Shown piece after piece: positions 43,441 to 55,022 of a DNA stretch of 64,000 bases; the stretch's first letter is position 1, and each line of letters begins with the position of its first letter. Source of the DNA: Siphonodentalium dalli. Taxonomy: Eukaryota > Mollusca > Scaphopoda > Gadilida > Siphonodentaliidae. Below the pieces are notes generated by a model. The model saw nothing but the letters and a program-made list of their open reading frames with translations, did no database searches and was not told where the DNA came from. The stretch spans positions 213,296,205-213,360,204 of the forward strand of contig CP136064.1 of assembly GCA_032622095.1 (NCBI GenBank), written 5' to 3'. The position numbers and the translations under genes were made by a program.

Positions 43441-44973
43441 AACACAGGTAGAATACATCTCTGAGGGTATTCTTTATGCTTTTGACATGCTGTGAACATT
43501 TCAATTTCAGAGGACAATAAATTCCTTCTGTACGTCAAGAACCAAGAAATCAGAGGAGTGGACCTACAAAATGTAAGATTCAATGTTATACCATCGATAA
43601 CTGTGCCGTTTGTTGACATGCCCACTGGCTTTTTAACTGACGGACTAACGATGGGGGGGGAAAGCACATTGAATGACAGATATTGACCAGTCAATGTTAG
43701 TCCAATAATTGTCAAAGGCGTGCTACACATAGCAGCAATATATTCAAAACATTACAAGGGATTTCTTTCTCCAAGAAACAGAAATCGTCACACATTCAAT
43801 TAGTTTCTGCAATCTTATAACAGAAACAAGCATCTGCTGAATCAGATAATTTAAATGGAACATCGCATCAATATAGATCTATTATTTAAAGATGGAAAAT
43901 AAAATTATTTGAGTGACAGACATCGATAGATCAAATAAATGTTAGCATGATGTGAACTGTTACGATATATCCGCACACAGCGGGAGATGCATGAATTAAA
44001 TCAATTGTAGGTGATGATTCTGTGAATTTACACTAACAATTAGGTGTACGCAAGTTGCACTCATTCAACAAGTCACTGTAAATTGGTTACACAAGATTGC
44101 CCAATCAATAGATACTGTTTTTTACCCAGCAAAATAAACAAACCTCAGAAAGAACCTGTCGATAAGTTAGTCGAGTGCAAACATTAATGCGTTATTTGTT
44201 CATGGGTAATCAGTATTCATAGGAACTGCAATTATTCGGTGAAAATCTCCTCAAATTCACTGATAAATCTTATTACAATTTGCCGATAAATGTGCAATCT
44301 AATCCCTCAGATGAATCGGTATGTAAATATGGTGGGAACAGCTGATTTAGCCAGGGATAATAGGTTGTAATTACGAGTGCTGTTTAATTTTTTGGCAGTC
44401 AGTAGAATGCTCTGATCAATGCAAACTCCTTGAAATTAGACTATTTATAATATGAGGAATTTAACCCTTAAATAGCTGATCGCTCACAAAAGGGTTGTCT
44501 CGTTTCCAGCAAGAATCTGCATTTCATGCAGAATTAACCACTGACATTAGCCCAACTCTTTGCAAGCAGAAACCAAGGGCGTATAAAAAGTTACCATTCT
44601 AGCCATCAAATACCACAATTTGTCATCATCAAAGTCATGTACCAATGTTTTATTTTAATCCCGAACATCTTTTTAAGGTATTAATCCTGAATATACACGG
44701 TTTAGATTCTTCATATCACCTGAAAATGGCTTGAATCCCAAGCACTAAAGGGCTTTAGGGGGAGATACCATCATTGAACACAGCAAACCACTGTTATTGT
44801 AATTCAAGCCAGCTTTGCCACCAATGGAGCCTTACAATGATCTAAAGCACCATACAAACTGAGTCTCAGGGGGCTCACTGAACAAAACATGAGTGGCAGA
44901 TCATTCAAATCAAAACATATCTAATCTCAAAAATTGACAGGAGAGGGACCAGCCTAGAAGGTGACTTGGGAGA
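43441..44973. other. Unassigned upstream DNA
   Basis: No gene or element recognised. Both-strand frames around 43356-43730 overlap the family C tail and show no domain. Confidence 0.4.
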
Positions 44974-44981
44974 TATCTCCT

Positions 44982-45353
44982 CAGGGGCGCCGGAAGCATC
45001 CAAGGGCAGGGAGGGCAGAGCCAACAAAAAGGGCACTTTTCCGCAAAAAAGGGCATTTTCTCCGCAAACTCGGGAAAATAACCATAAATTCATTGTGGCA
45101 AAAATCCCAATTTTAATGGTATTTGTCGGTTTTTATGGCCGTTTTGTGATAAAATTGACAAAAAATTAATATTCCTTGTGAAATTGGTGGTATTTGGACC
45201 AAAAAAGTCACATTTGCTATAAAAACACAAGATTAAACACACAAAAAGCATTTTCTGTCTCCAGAAAAAGGGCAAGTCCTTCCCCGCTCGCCCCCCTTGG
45301 TCAAGGGCAGGGGGGTCAACTGCCCCCTCTGCCCCCCTCTTCTGGCGCCCCTG
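44982..45353. mobile_element. hAT-like MITE with 8-bp target duplication, 372 bp
   Basis: CAGGGGCGCCGGAAGCATCC to CTTCTGGCGCCCCTG, flanked by TATCTCCT at 44974-44981 and 45354-45361. It contains CCGCAAAAAAGGGCATTTTC-type repeats; frames within it are not genes. Confidence 0.88.
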
Positions 45354-45453
45354 TATCTCCTCCATAAATTGTGCCACTTAATTCTCCCTTTATATTTCTG
45401 TTCTTTTGGGGGAACTGACTCTCTCATAGTATGCATTTCTCCAAACAGCAAAT

Positions 45454-45839
45454 TTAACCCTGCACTAAATACTCATAGACGAGTAGTTCCCTTAGGAAAT
45501 GTAAATATAATAAGTTCAACAATAGGTCATTTGCAGGGACGCCGGAAGCACCAAAGGGCAAGAGGGGAAAACCAGTCATGAGGGCACTTTTCGGGTACCC
45601 ACTGGACTCCCCTGTGTCAGGGCAAGAGGGAAAGTGCCCCTGCATGCCCCCCTTCTCCGGTGTCCCTGGTCATTTGTTGAACTAATTATCTGAAAATTCT
45701 TCACTTTTATATCTTTTTGTCTGTCTGTCATCAGTTCATTTTTCCTGAACAACCCTCCAAATGAATAATAGATCATTCCAATATATACTGTTATAACTGG
45801 GTGGGAGAATACATTTACATGTAGTACAGAATGGGTTAA
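45454..45839. mobile_element. Family C MITE containing a nested hAT-like MITE
   Basis: TTAACCCTGCACTAAATACT to GTAGTACAGAATGGGTTAA. The host is interrupted at 45534-45668. Confidence 0.82.
45534..45668. mobile_element. hAT-like MITE, 135 bp, 8-bp target duplication
   Basis: CAGGGACGCCGGAAGCACC to TTCTCCGGTGTCCCTG, flanked by GTCATTTG at 45526-45533 and 45669-45676. It is related to the 372-bp element at 44982 by its ends and GGGCACTTTTC motif. Confidence 0.88.
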
Positions 45840-46103
45840 AGTGTATTTGCCTAGAATAATGGTGTACTTATTCACTATAATGGTATTATAATTGGGCACT
45901 TGTATCGCATAATACTTATTGGTTCATTGAAAGGTGCATGGTGTTGGGTTGATATTTGAACTTCAGTCATAATGACTTCTCCTTGACTTCTGAGTCTCCC
46001 TAATAATCCAATATGGAGAAGTCAATGGGAGTAGTAACTTATCCAAATTTTAAACTGCTAGGTTGGTCCCTAGCTGTGCATGGCAGGACTCTTAAGATTT
46101 ACC

Positions 46104-46318
46104 TACAGTAATGCCCTAAATAATCAACTCCTTAACCACAGCAGAATTATGGTAATTTTTCAGGATTGAGTCGGAAATATGGCTTGTTGCCATTCATCGG
46201 AAAGCTCTCAGTGAGAGCATTCCGATGAATGGCAACAAGCCATATTTCCTACTAATTCCTGAACAAAATTACCCATAATTCTGCTGTGGTTAAGGAGTCG
46301 ATTATTTAGGGCATTATA
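46104..46318. mobile_element. TA-flanked palindromic MITE (family A)
   Basis: TACAGTAATGCCCTAAATAA to TTTAGGGCATTA, where the end merges with a TATATATATA run. Confidence 0.85.
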
Positions 46319-47385
46319 TATATATAATATTAAAAAATCCCAGAATTTCTACAATCTCACCAACTGATCTCACAATAAATATTAATCAAGACTTCTCATC
46401 CAGAAGCTATTGCTAAACATTCCCCAGAGATGGCAGTCCATCTGAAGTGTTCTAAAAGCAATCATTTTGCTAGGAATCAGAAGCATGAAAGGTCAAGCTA
46501 ATGCTCTATTGTGTGTGGCTGAGGTCAACCAAGTGGGAAGGAAATGACACATTTTCATTGAAGGTTTGGAGTTCTTTGATAAGAACCAGGAATTGCCTTC
46601 TGGAATCTATTTCATACAGATAATTCCCATCATGCCTCAGGTCACAAGAGAGTGAAAAGGTTGTGTCAATTTGATGAATCACTGGATGAGCATTTCATGT
46701 GATATATGTCTGAGCTCAGGGATGCCATTGACTGTGAAATGTGACCTGTAAGTTAGAAATCAGACATTTGGGAACCATCAATCAGAATTCTGGAGACAGA
46801 TATCACCTAAATGTGTCAGATTCTTATTTGTGAGGGACTGGTAGTGACCCAGTTCCTATATGTTTTGTTACATTATTTTGTCTGCAGGACCATCAGACCA
46901 GAGGGGCACACACAAATTCCAGTTCCATTGCCCTCATCTGAGGCCAGTATATATTCAAATATTTACATAATGCAAAGTACTGCCATTTGTTTTTCAGTGC
47001 TTCTTTATATAAATACTAGCTGATACTAGCCTTTGGGAGTCTTTATTCAGTGTCGGAGGAGCCTGTGGCCCCTGCACAAAGCGGCATGCAGCCCCTTTGT
47101 GCATTAGCAGCCTGCGGCCCCTGTGTGTGCATGACAAACAAATCCTATTCTTTTATATATAGAGATATTTATTATGCCACTTCAATATATCATCATGCAT
47201 GCAGATACATGTAGGTTCTCATTGGACCTAAATATTGACATTTGGTTCATATTGGACTTATTTTATTCTGGATTAAGCCCATAGTTGACTTATATATACC
47301 TGTTATTCCGTTGGATGGCGCGGGCCACAGTGAAAACACATATATAAAGAGCGTACATCTGGTGCTGCAACATATCCTCATTCAC
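46319..47385. other. Unassigned upstream DNA
   Basis: No gene recognised. Around 47060-47130 there is an imperfect repeat of GCCTGTGGCCCCTG-like motifs. Confidence 0.4.
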
Positions 47386-47543
47386 ATAGGTTCATAATAT
47401 TCACCATTTGGGAACTTCAATCTAGCCTTGCAGAATGAGGTCCCCATAGGGTACATTTAGTGATGCTAGCTCGCTATGCAACAATAAATTCCCCCTCTGG
47501 GGACCTCCTTCTGAAAATGGCAGGCACAATAAACTCAGGCTTG
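47386..47543. mobile_element. Family D MITE, partial
   Basis: CATTTGGGAACTTCAATCT, then GCAGAATGAGGTCCCCAT, the inverse stem CCCCCTCTGGGGACCTCC and right end AAACTCAGGCTTG. The left part is lost. Confidence 0.7.
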
Positions 47544-48223
47544 CATGAGATGCCAATAGTTCGATATTGTGCAAAATGTAGGTACTTAATCAGAGACAAT
47601 ACATCTCTATTCTAACCTTAGAACGAAGCGTGACACACAAGGGATGGGCTCCCGAATTGAACCGACTAATGATTCATTCCAAATCGGGAACTGTTTCCAT
47701 TGATTTTTTGGTCACATCTTCACAATGGAAAGGCATACAAAATGAGTGCTGTATTGTAATAAATGAATAGGACTATCTTGAGGCATCACTTTGGAGCCAA
47801 TGGAGTGGTCAGTGATTTGCACAGAACAAATAGAAATAGTCTCCTATAGCTGGCATGAATAAATAATATTCCTAGACTTATTGGTTGAATGATTTGCTTC
47901 CAGAGAAGCTGAGTGATGTTGGTGTATAGATTTTTCAAATCCAGATGAATATATTTGCAATAGTGAGACAATGAGTGATCTAACAATATTAGAATTCATC
48001 CCATGAAGTTGTCAATTGGATCCAAAGGTTTATTTTACTTTCGTCATGGCTAAGAAGCTTAGGATCCACATGCTTTATATAGACTTGAATTGACTGTAAG
48101 CTGCTGAAATTTGTCTCAGCTAAAATGGAATTTCTTTTTGTCTCCGCAGACTCCGCGTTTGCTTGGCTCATATCAGATAAATGTAGGGGGGTGTGACTCC
48201 TACATAAGTCAGAGCATCTTGCT
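47544..48223. other. Unassigned upstream DNA
   Basis: No gene or element recognised in about 0.7 kb. Confidence 0.4.
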
Positions 48224-51059
48224 TTAACCATTTCATGACGGGAGCTGCGCTGGTGCGTGCAGCATTAAAGATCCTGTGCCAGTGCATTTTCTTATATATG
48301 CGAGTCTCCCATAGGGAGCTTCACATATACAAGAGAATACATTGTTCTAACAATATTTACTTGACCTTGCAAGCCAGTGCATCCTCTTATATATTCAATA
48401 GTCCAGGCACATTAGACATGGAAGTGGAAAAGTAAGGAAATAAATCGGGGAAAGCTGATTTTTTTATATTATTTTGGCCATAACATCGCGGACGCGTCAC
48501 GAAAAGTCCCCTAAAATCCGATTTGAGCTTTCTGAGTTACATCATTTTTTCCATATAATTAAACAAAACAATATTTTTCACAATGATGGAAATAATTGGA
48601 TGTTGTAACAATTTTTCAGCCGAAACGTATACAAAAAGCACTCAATATTGTTCGATATACAATTCTCGAACCAACGACACCCATTCAAAGGGAAATATCG
48701 AATGAATTTCGCATATATAGATATGAAATAAAACACTGAGCCAAAATACTGACGATTTTGAAGACAAACTGATGTATTCGATGTCGGATTTCTCAGGCTT
48801 CTCAAAACATAGGCGCAAGCTATCTATTTTAAAAACTGCACAGACACCACCCCGTCGCTATAATAGGCAGAACTAGCGAGTACGCACATCATCAGTTGTC
48901 AAAACTTGTAAAAACATAACCCTACCCCCGAAACTGGTTGTCAACGATCTGGTCGTATTTTGATATTCTATTTTGTCTAAGATAGTCATATGCATTACTA
49001 AGTTATACCAGTATATGTGAAATATGAGTACGAGAGCGAATATAGTGACACGATCAGAATACTACAAACGCGGTCATGAAATGGCTGTCAAAATGGCCGC
49101 AACCACCAAGCTAAGCCGAAATGATGGCAACTTATTATATAACCACCTAGTAGGTAAAATACGTATTAACAATATACAAGTCTGTTGTTAAATATCTTTA
49201 AAGGTACACAGTTCATTAAAACAGGCCCATGTGGAGGATTTATCGGCCATTGCAACGCAGGTCAAACCCAATGAATTACGTCTTTAAAATTTCGGGTTTT
49301 CTGTTTACAGTCGGGGCCAAAAATAATAATTTCAGGCATGCAACATACGAAGTAATGTTTCGCCACACAGTGTATGGTAGTTTCGTTCGGCGTGATGATA
49401 AATTATTGAATGGAACGCAGAAACTTAAGTGCATATCCTTGCGGTATAAATAGTAGTTACATTTCCGGATTGTTCATCACTGTACATGATAATAAACCAC
49501 ACACGTATGTTGCAATTCTTATTATATTGCAAAGAAACCGCCACCTCTTCAAAAGATTAGCACTGCATCACACCAGATCAAATAGACAGCACATCGTACA
49601 TTTGATATACGACTAATTTTCGTGCTGCTTCCAAACCGGTCTCTTAGTAAACAATTTGTTCAACTTACTTCAGTCGGCAACTTACAACTGGAATATGCTA
49701 TTACGCAATGTACAATATTAGTTTTCCGTATTTTGTTGTTTGAAAATATCTTGCCAAAACCACCCATGAACTTGTGCAAAATATCAGGTGATCATCGTTT
49801 AAAGCTGTTATTTCAGCGTTGAACATTGACTCAATGTTGCTAGTTATGGTTGTTAGTTCAGCAGATATGTGTAACATTAGGGAGATGGGATACACACGGT
49901 AATGCGGTTGCAGAAAACATAGTACCCTTCGCGTATATGTGACCTTGGTGAATATAACCAAATATTATTTCCAGGTATAAAGACAGTCTCTGTCACAGAG
50001 TATGTGGGCAATTTTGGTCAAGTTTAGATTTTTTTAAAGAAAGTATATGGTACTCCTTTGTGTTTTGATAAATTGCTTTCATAGTATACCACCGTGCATT
50101 CTTGTGATAACAGCGAAATATTCGTGTTTTATTACTTATTCTTAGGCAAAAATTACTAATATTTTAAGACACGGAGAATATAATCTACACAATTCACCCA
50201 TTACTCTATGAATATCTCTCATACTGCTCTATAGCAGTGTATTTCGAAAGGTTTGATGGTGTATATATCAAAAGAAATGATGACCGGTCACATTAGTGAT
50301 ACTGCTATGAGCACATATATTTCGGCTTCTATGAAAGGTCACAGAATCAATTCTTCGCTATTAAATTTCATTTTACAGTGTAGTGTACATATATATCACA
50401 CGATTCAAGATAAATAGTGCAGAAAAATTTGCCTTATTCTCCCGTTTCTTTGCGGTCAAAAAGTCCAGATTTAACCATTTTATGAGACCTTGCTTTTCGC
50501 TATATCTCTCGCGATATATATTAGAGATAATTCGCACATACCCGATAAAATGTTTCTCTTATTCTCTGCAATCATTCTTCCTCACATATTTCGAGCGTGT
50601 TGTCACTCTTATGGGACTAGCTATTCAATTATGCATAAAATGTAAATTTCATTCTATTTTGGCGGCCATTTTGGGACTTCAATTCAACTTATATGGTTCA
50701 CGGCTAAGCATTGTTTGTATGTATGTCAATGTATTATGAATTTGGAACTAATTGATCTACACATGACTGCATTCCCATATGGCCTGATGGAGATGCTTCA
50801 GAATTTGAACCATTCCGAAAAATCAAGATATCTCAAAAAGCTCAACTCGGATTTTAGGGGACTTTTGCCACGTTGTTCATAAACATGTTCTTATTGATCC
50901 CTGAAAAAATCAGTTTTCCCCGATTTTTTACACTAGTGAAACCTTATGTGCCTGGACTACAAGGCTCATTATGGGAGACTCACATATATAAGATAATGCA
51001 TGCACTGGCACATGATTTTTGATGCTGCATCAGTGCAACTCCCATCAAGAAAGGGTTAA
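48224..51059. mobile_element. Family B2 TTAA MITE split by a 2.56 kb element
   Basis: TTAACCATTTCATGACGGGA on the left and CCCATCAAGAAAGGGTTAA on the right, with hairpin remnants next to each. Positions 48401-50957 belong to another element. Confidence 0.82.
48401..50957. mobile_element. 2.56 kb TIR element with TA target duplication, non-coding
   Basis: Starts GTCCAGGCACATTAGACATG and ends CCTTATGTGCCTGGAC, with TA on both sides. The terminal inverted repeats extend imperfectly for ~150 bp: AATCGGGGAAAGCTGATTTT and AAAGTCCCCTAAAATCCGA occur at one end and their inverses at the other. No frame exceeds 118 codons and no transposase is visible. TA target and long TIRs suggest a mariner/Tc1-related or similar superfamily. 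Confidence 0.82.
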
Positions 51060-51205
51060 ACTAGATGTTGTATGTTGTTGTTGTAACTGGAGGGCTGGAA
51101 CACTGAATACATCTTTAAGCACTATATAACACGATTGCTATGATTTGAGATCTATCCAGGTAAAATCTGTAGTGTTTATAAACCTTGGCTCAAACATAAA
51201 GCATC

Positions 51206-51657
51206 CAAGCCTGAATTTAGTGTGTCTGACATTTGCAGAACGAGGTCCCCCCCCCCACAAGGTGAATTTAGTGATCCCCTGCATAGCGGGCTAGCATCAC
51301 CAAACTCACCCTCTGGGGCCTCATTCTGCTTAGACCTCATCTTCTGGGAAGAATCTATAGTCTTAAATTAACATTGTTTTCAGTCACTTTTTCCCTTCTG
51401 GGAAGTTTCTATATCCCCCTAATTTGCAGAAGATAAATTTGATAATCGAGGTGACTTATGGGTGAACATCACCAAGTGCAACTCGGGCACTTCAATCTGA
51501 TCAGTAGGTATCTCTTAGCAGTTGAGGCCTAAGCAGAATGAGGTCCCCAGATGGTGAATTTAGTGATGCTAGCACACTATGCAGGATAGCGTCACTAATT
51601 CCACCCTCTGGGGACCTCATTCTGCAAATATCAGACACACTATAAACTTCAGACTTG
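51206..51657. mobile_element. 8-bp-TSD MITE (family D), complete
   Basis: CAAGCCTGAATTTAGTGTG to TATAAACTTCAGACTTG, flanked by AAAGCATC at 51198-51205 and 51658-51665. Two stem pairs, one near each end. Confidence 0.9.
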
Positions 51658-51665
51658 AAAGCATC

Positions 51666-53174
51666 CAATCGCAGCTGTAGCCAGGAGGGGTTATCAGTGT
51701 ATATATGACTTGGCTAATAGACACACACAAGAGTCTTTGTAAAGTTCAATCCGTAACATGTTGCATACAAACAATTTTAAGTGATAGTAATTATGGCACC
51801 GAATAAAAAAGAAAGGTGGCTAAGACCTTCGGATCTGGCTGTCAGCCAATCAAAAACCAGGCGATCGGTTATAAATCAAGGTTATCTGCGTCATTAATCC
51901 ATCAGGATGAAAGTCATGCAGTCAAAAGCCAAATCTGACTACCTTAATAACTGGAAATGCAATCCCAGCTAGGGGCACATCCTTTATATTATAAGTGCCG
52001 CTACTTGGATTATAAACCAAATTTCCATCATCTTTGGAGGCAATGCCGATGGAGGCAAGTGATATCCATGGATGTAGAACCTGTCAACGATGGGTTTGGC
52101 CAACAGGAGGGATGCAGGGTCTCCTAACAAATGCAAGTAAAGCACCTTTTTGAAAGTTGTACCTCCCAGTCAATATATTTAGGCAGGTGAGATGTCACTG
52201 CATACTTTCGCTTCAAAATTTTCTTCTTTTGTGAGTTAACTCCAATGCGACTCGCTTTTATCAAGCCCGCCATAAATATCTGATGACAAAAAACATACGC
52301 GGACAGAGTTAACTAGGACAAATGGCCAGATGTATGAAGCTTGTGTATTATACTCATGCATGTATCCAAGGCAAATACTCAAGCAATGCACATACACATT
52401 ATTGGTTGTGTATCCATGCCATCCCATTGCATGCTATGGCATGATTGTTTGATAGGATCATACATCATACTTTGCTAACATCGAGTGTTAGATTCACATT
52501 GAGATTAATGGTTTATATTGCCGAGTCAATGTTGCTGTTGGGTCACATGTCATGAAGGTTGATAAATGGTAGAAATAAAAAAAAAATTCATTTTGGATTT
52601 TGCACATTATTTTTCGCTTTTTTATTTCTGATATAGTTATACATAGACCTCATATCCAGTCAAATAAAGACACCCCTGCATTCTAATCACACAGTTATTG
52701 TGTTATCAACTGATATGGATGACTGATCGCCTAAAAACACGATATGAGGATAAACCAGCAATGTCTTGTCATCAAAACACAAAAGAACGAACAAGTTTTG
52801 CTGGACACACATGTGTATCATACACAAGCTTCGTACATCTCGCAAAAATTATCTATGGGATGTTTATATACCCCAATAAACGGCATGCTAAAATCATTAC
52901 ACATTGTCACATTGTGGAAGTTGTTAAACTTCAATGCCAAGTGATGCTCCTGACTTCGGTTTTCCATGCACATTCCATGCACATTCCATGCAAGTAAAAT
53001 AATTTGACATAGAGTTCATTCAACTTCATTGTTTAGAATAGTTAAATATATAAAATTATGAAGAGCGCTATAAATAATTGAATATGCATTATTTGGAACT
53101 AAACTAAAATGAAGGTAAATTGAATTATTACCACATCAAACTCATTTGAGAGTCGGGGGAAAAAGTCACCCATT
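51666..53174. other. Unassigned upstream DNA with small repeats
   Basis: An inverted pair links AGATGTATGAAGCTTGTGTA near 52328 with TACACAAGCTTCGTACATCT near 52821. ACATTCCATGC is repeated at 52970-52991. Nothing else recognised. Confidence 0.45.
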
Positions 53175-53358
53175 CAACCCTTTGTATACTAAATACTCAT
53201 TGACTGAACATTTCTACCAATGGATATGAATGATTCGGTGCTTGTATTAACTGTTTTTCTGCCTGCCGTCAGTTTTTTTTTTCAGAAAGAATATTAGACC
53301 GTTCCAATATATACTCTATTAACTAGGTGGGAGAATCCATTTAGTCTAGAAAGAGTCA
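53175..53358. mobile_element. Family C MITE, internally deleted
   Basis: AACCCTTTGTATACTAAATA, ACTCATTGACTGAACATT, and GAGAATCCATTTAGTCTAG. The central inverted pair is lost. Confidence 0.65.
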
Positions 53359-53417
53359 ATAAGTATACTGCACGCTGGAAAAATGAATGACATCATTGTA
53401 AATAGAGAAACCAGAAA

Positions 53418-53511
53418 ACAAGATAAACAAGATAAACAAGATAAACAAGATAAACAAGATAAACAAGATAAACAAGATAAACAAGATAAACAAGATAAAC
53501 AAGATAAACAA
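53418..53511 (+). repeat. Minisatellite of 9-bp CAAGATAAA, ~10 copies
   Basis: Perfect 9-bp repeats. In one frame they read DKQ repeated, but there is no flanking coding signal, so this is simple sequence. Confidence 0.95.
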
Positions 53512-53533
53512 ATCAGTGTACCCCTTCCTTTGC

Positions 53534-54235
53534 TTAACCCTTTCAGTGCAAGGTCCGATTTTTGTATTAACCCATATACCCTGTGCCAATGCATTCTCTT
53601 ATATATGCGAGTCGACCATAGGTCGCCTCGCATATATAAGAGAATGCATTGGCCTAACAATTTTTCATCATTTGTCATTATTTTTTTCAGTCTGTAAAAT
53701 CGGCCCTAAAAAAAAAAAATGTCTGTTAACCTCTTCGCTGCTAAATGACGCTATGACGTCGTGTGCTGGGCTGTTGACGTTATTGGCATTTTCCAATGGG
53801 AAAATATAGCGGGAATGTCACAAGAACCATACAACTGACTCAGCTGAAACCTATTGTCGTTCACAATCGTGGGACATCATATACTTTTTGAAACGTAGAG
53901 ATACAGTTATTCCGATGCACTAATCTCTGAGTTCCAGTTATGTATAATGGCCTACTTCTAGTACCTACGGACCATATAGCACACGGCGTGCACTTTTACG
54001 TCCGTAATAGTTACGGACGTCATAGCAGTGAAGAGGTTAAAGAATATAAGAAAAAATGATTAAAATTGTAAAAAAAATTGTAAAAAATAATAAGAAATGA
54101 TGAAAAAATTGTTAGGCCAATGCATTCTCTTATATATGCGAGGCGACCTATGGTCGACTCGCATATATAAGAGAATGCATTGGCACAGGGTATATGGGTT
54201 GATACAAAAATCGGACTTGGCACTCAAAGGGTTAA
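53534..54235. mobile_element. Family B1 TTAA MITE with two hairpins and a nested TTAA MITE
   Basis: TTAACCCTTTCAGTGCAAGG to CTTGGCACTCAAAGGGTTAA, hairpins at about 53587-53654 and 54117-54184. The middle holds another element at 53726-54040. The copy at 60542 shows the uninterrupted centre. Confidence 0.88.
53726..54040. mobile_element. TTAA MITE nested in family B1
   Basis: TTAACCTCTTCGCTGCTAAA to CATAGCAGTGAAGAGGTTAA. It is inserted at the TTAA in GTCTGTTAAAGAATATAAG, which is intact at 60597. Interior has CG-rich patches (GACGTC and ACGGACGT); no coding frame. Confidence 0.92.
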
Positions 54236-54588
54236 AAGATAGATCCACGCTTATTGGGAATCGATCCAGATGAGGACACCTTTTTCACGAGAATTGTGAT
54301 CATAATTACAAGTGTTATGACATAAAATAGTTCATAAAGTGCTGCTAAGATAGAAACTTAATGCTAAGTAAATAAGTGCCCTTTGAATGGGGAGCAACAA
54401 AGTGTTACGCAACATGATTGTTAGTAGCCGAAGAATATAAAATCATTGATCACCCAGTCGACAAAAGGCTCTATTAACAAATGTTATCACAAGATTTGCT
54501 ATGGGGCAAAAGACTAACAAATGTTAGCACCAGATTCACTATCCAAACAGAGCAATGTAATTGATGATTGGTAGCACTGTATAGAGCA

Positions 54589-55022
54589 CAAGCCTGCAAA
54601 TAGTGCGTCTGTTATTGGCAGAGTGAGGTCCCCAGAGGGTGAATTTAGTGACGCTATCCTGCACAGTGGGCTAGCATCACAAAATTCAACATCTGAGAAC
54701 CTCATTACTTACGACTTCAACTGCTATGGGAGACATTAGGATCAGATTAAAATTCCCCAGTTGAAGTTGGTGATGTTCACCCATTAGTCACCTCGATTAT
54801 GCATTTTATTAGGGGATATAGAAACTTCCCATAAGGGAAAAGTAACTGAAACAATGTTATTTTTGATACTATAGATACCTCCCAGAAGATGAGGCCTAAG
54901 CAGAATGAGGTCCCCCAGAGGATTAATTTGGTGATGCTAGCCCACTGTGTGGGGTAGCATCACTACATTCACCCTCTGGGGACCTCATTCTGCAAATGAC
55001 AGACACACTATTTGCAGGCTTG
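54589..55022. mobile_element. 8-bp-TSD MITE (family D), both termini present
   Basis: CAAGCCTGCAAATAGTGCG to CACTATTTGCAGGCTTG with two stem pairs. A clear 8-bp duplication is not visible at this copy. Confidence 0.85.

Noticed and set aside
44905-45600. Overlapping frames of 60-107 codons on both strands
   Set aside because: They lie inside two hAT-like MITEs and stop at the element ends.
53383-53697. Frame with DKQ repeats
   Set aside because: A 9-bp minisatellite running into a MITE; no coding signal on either side.
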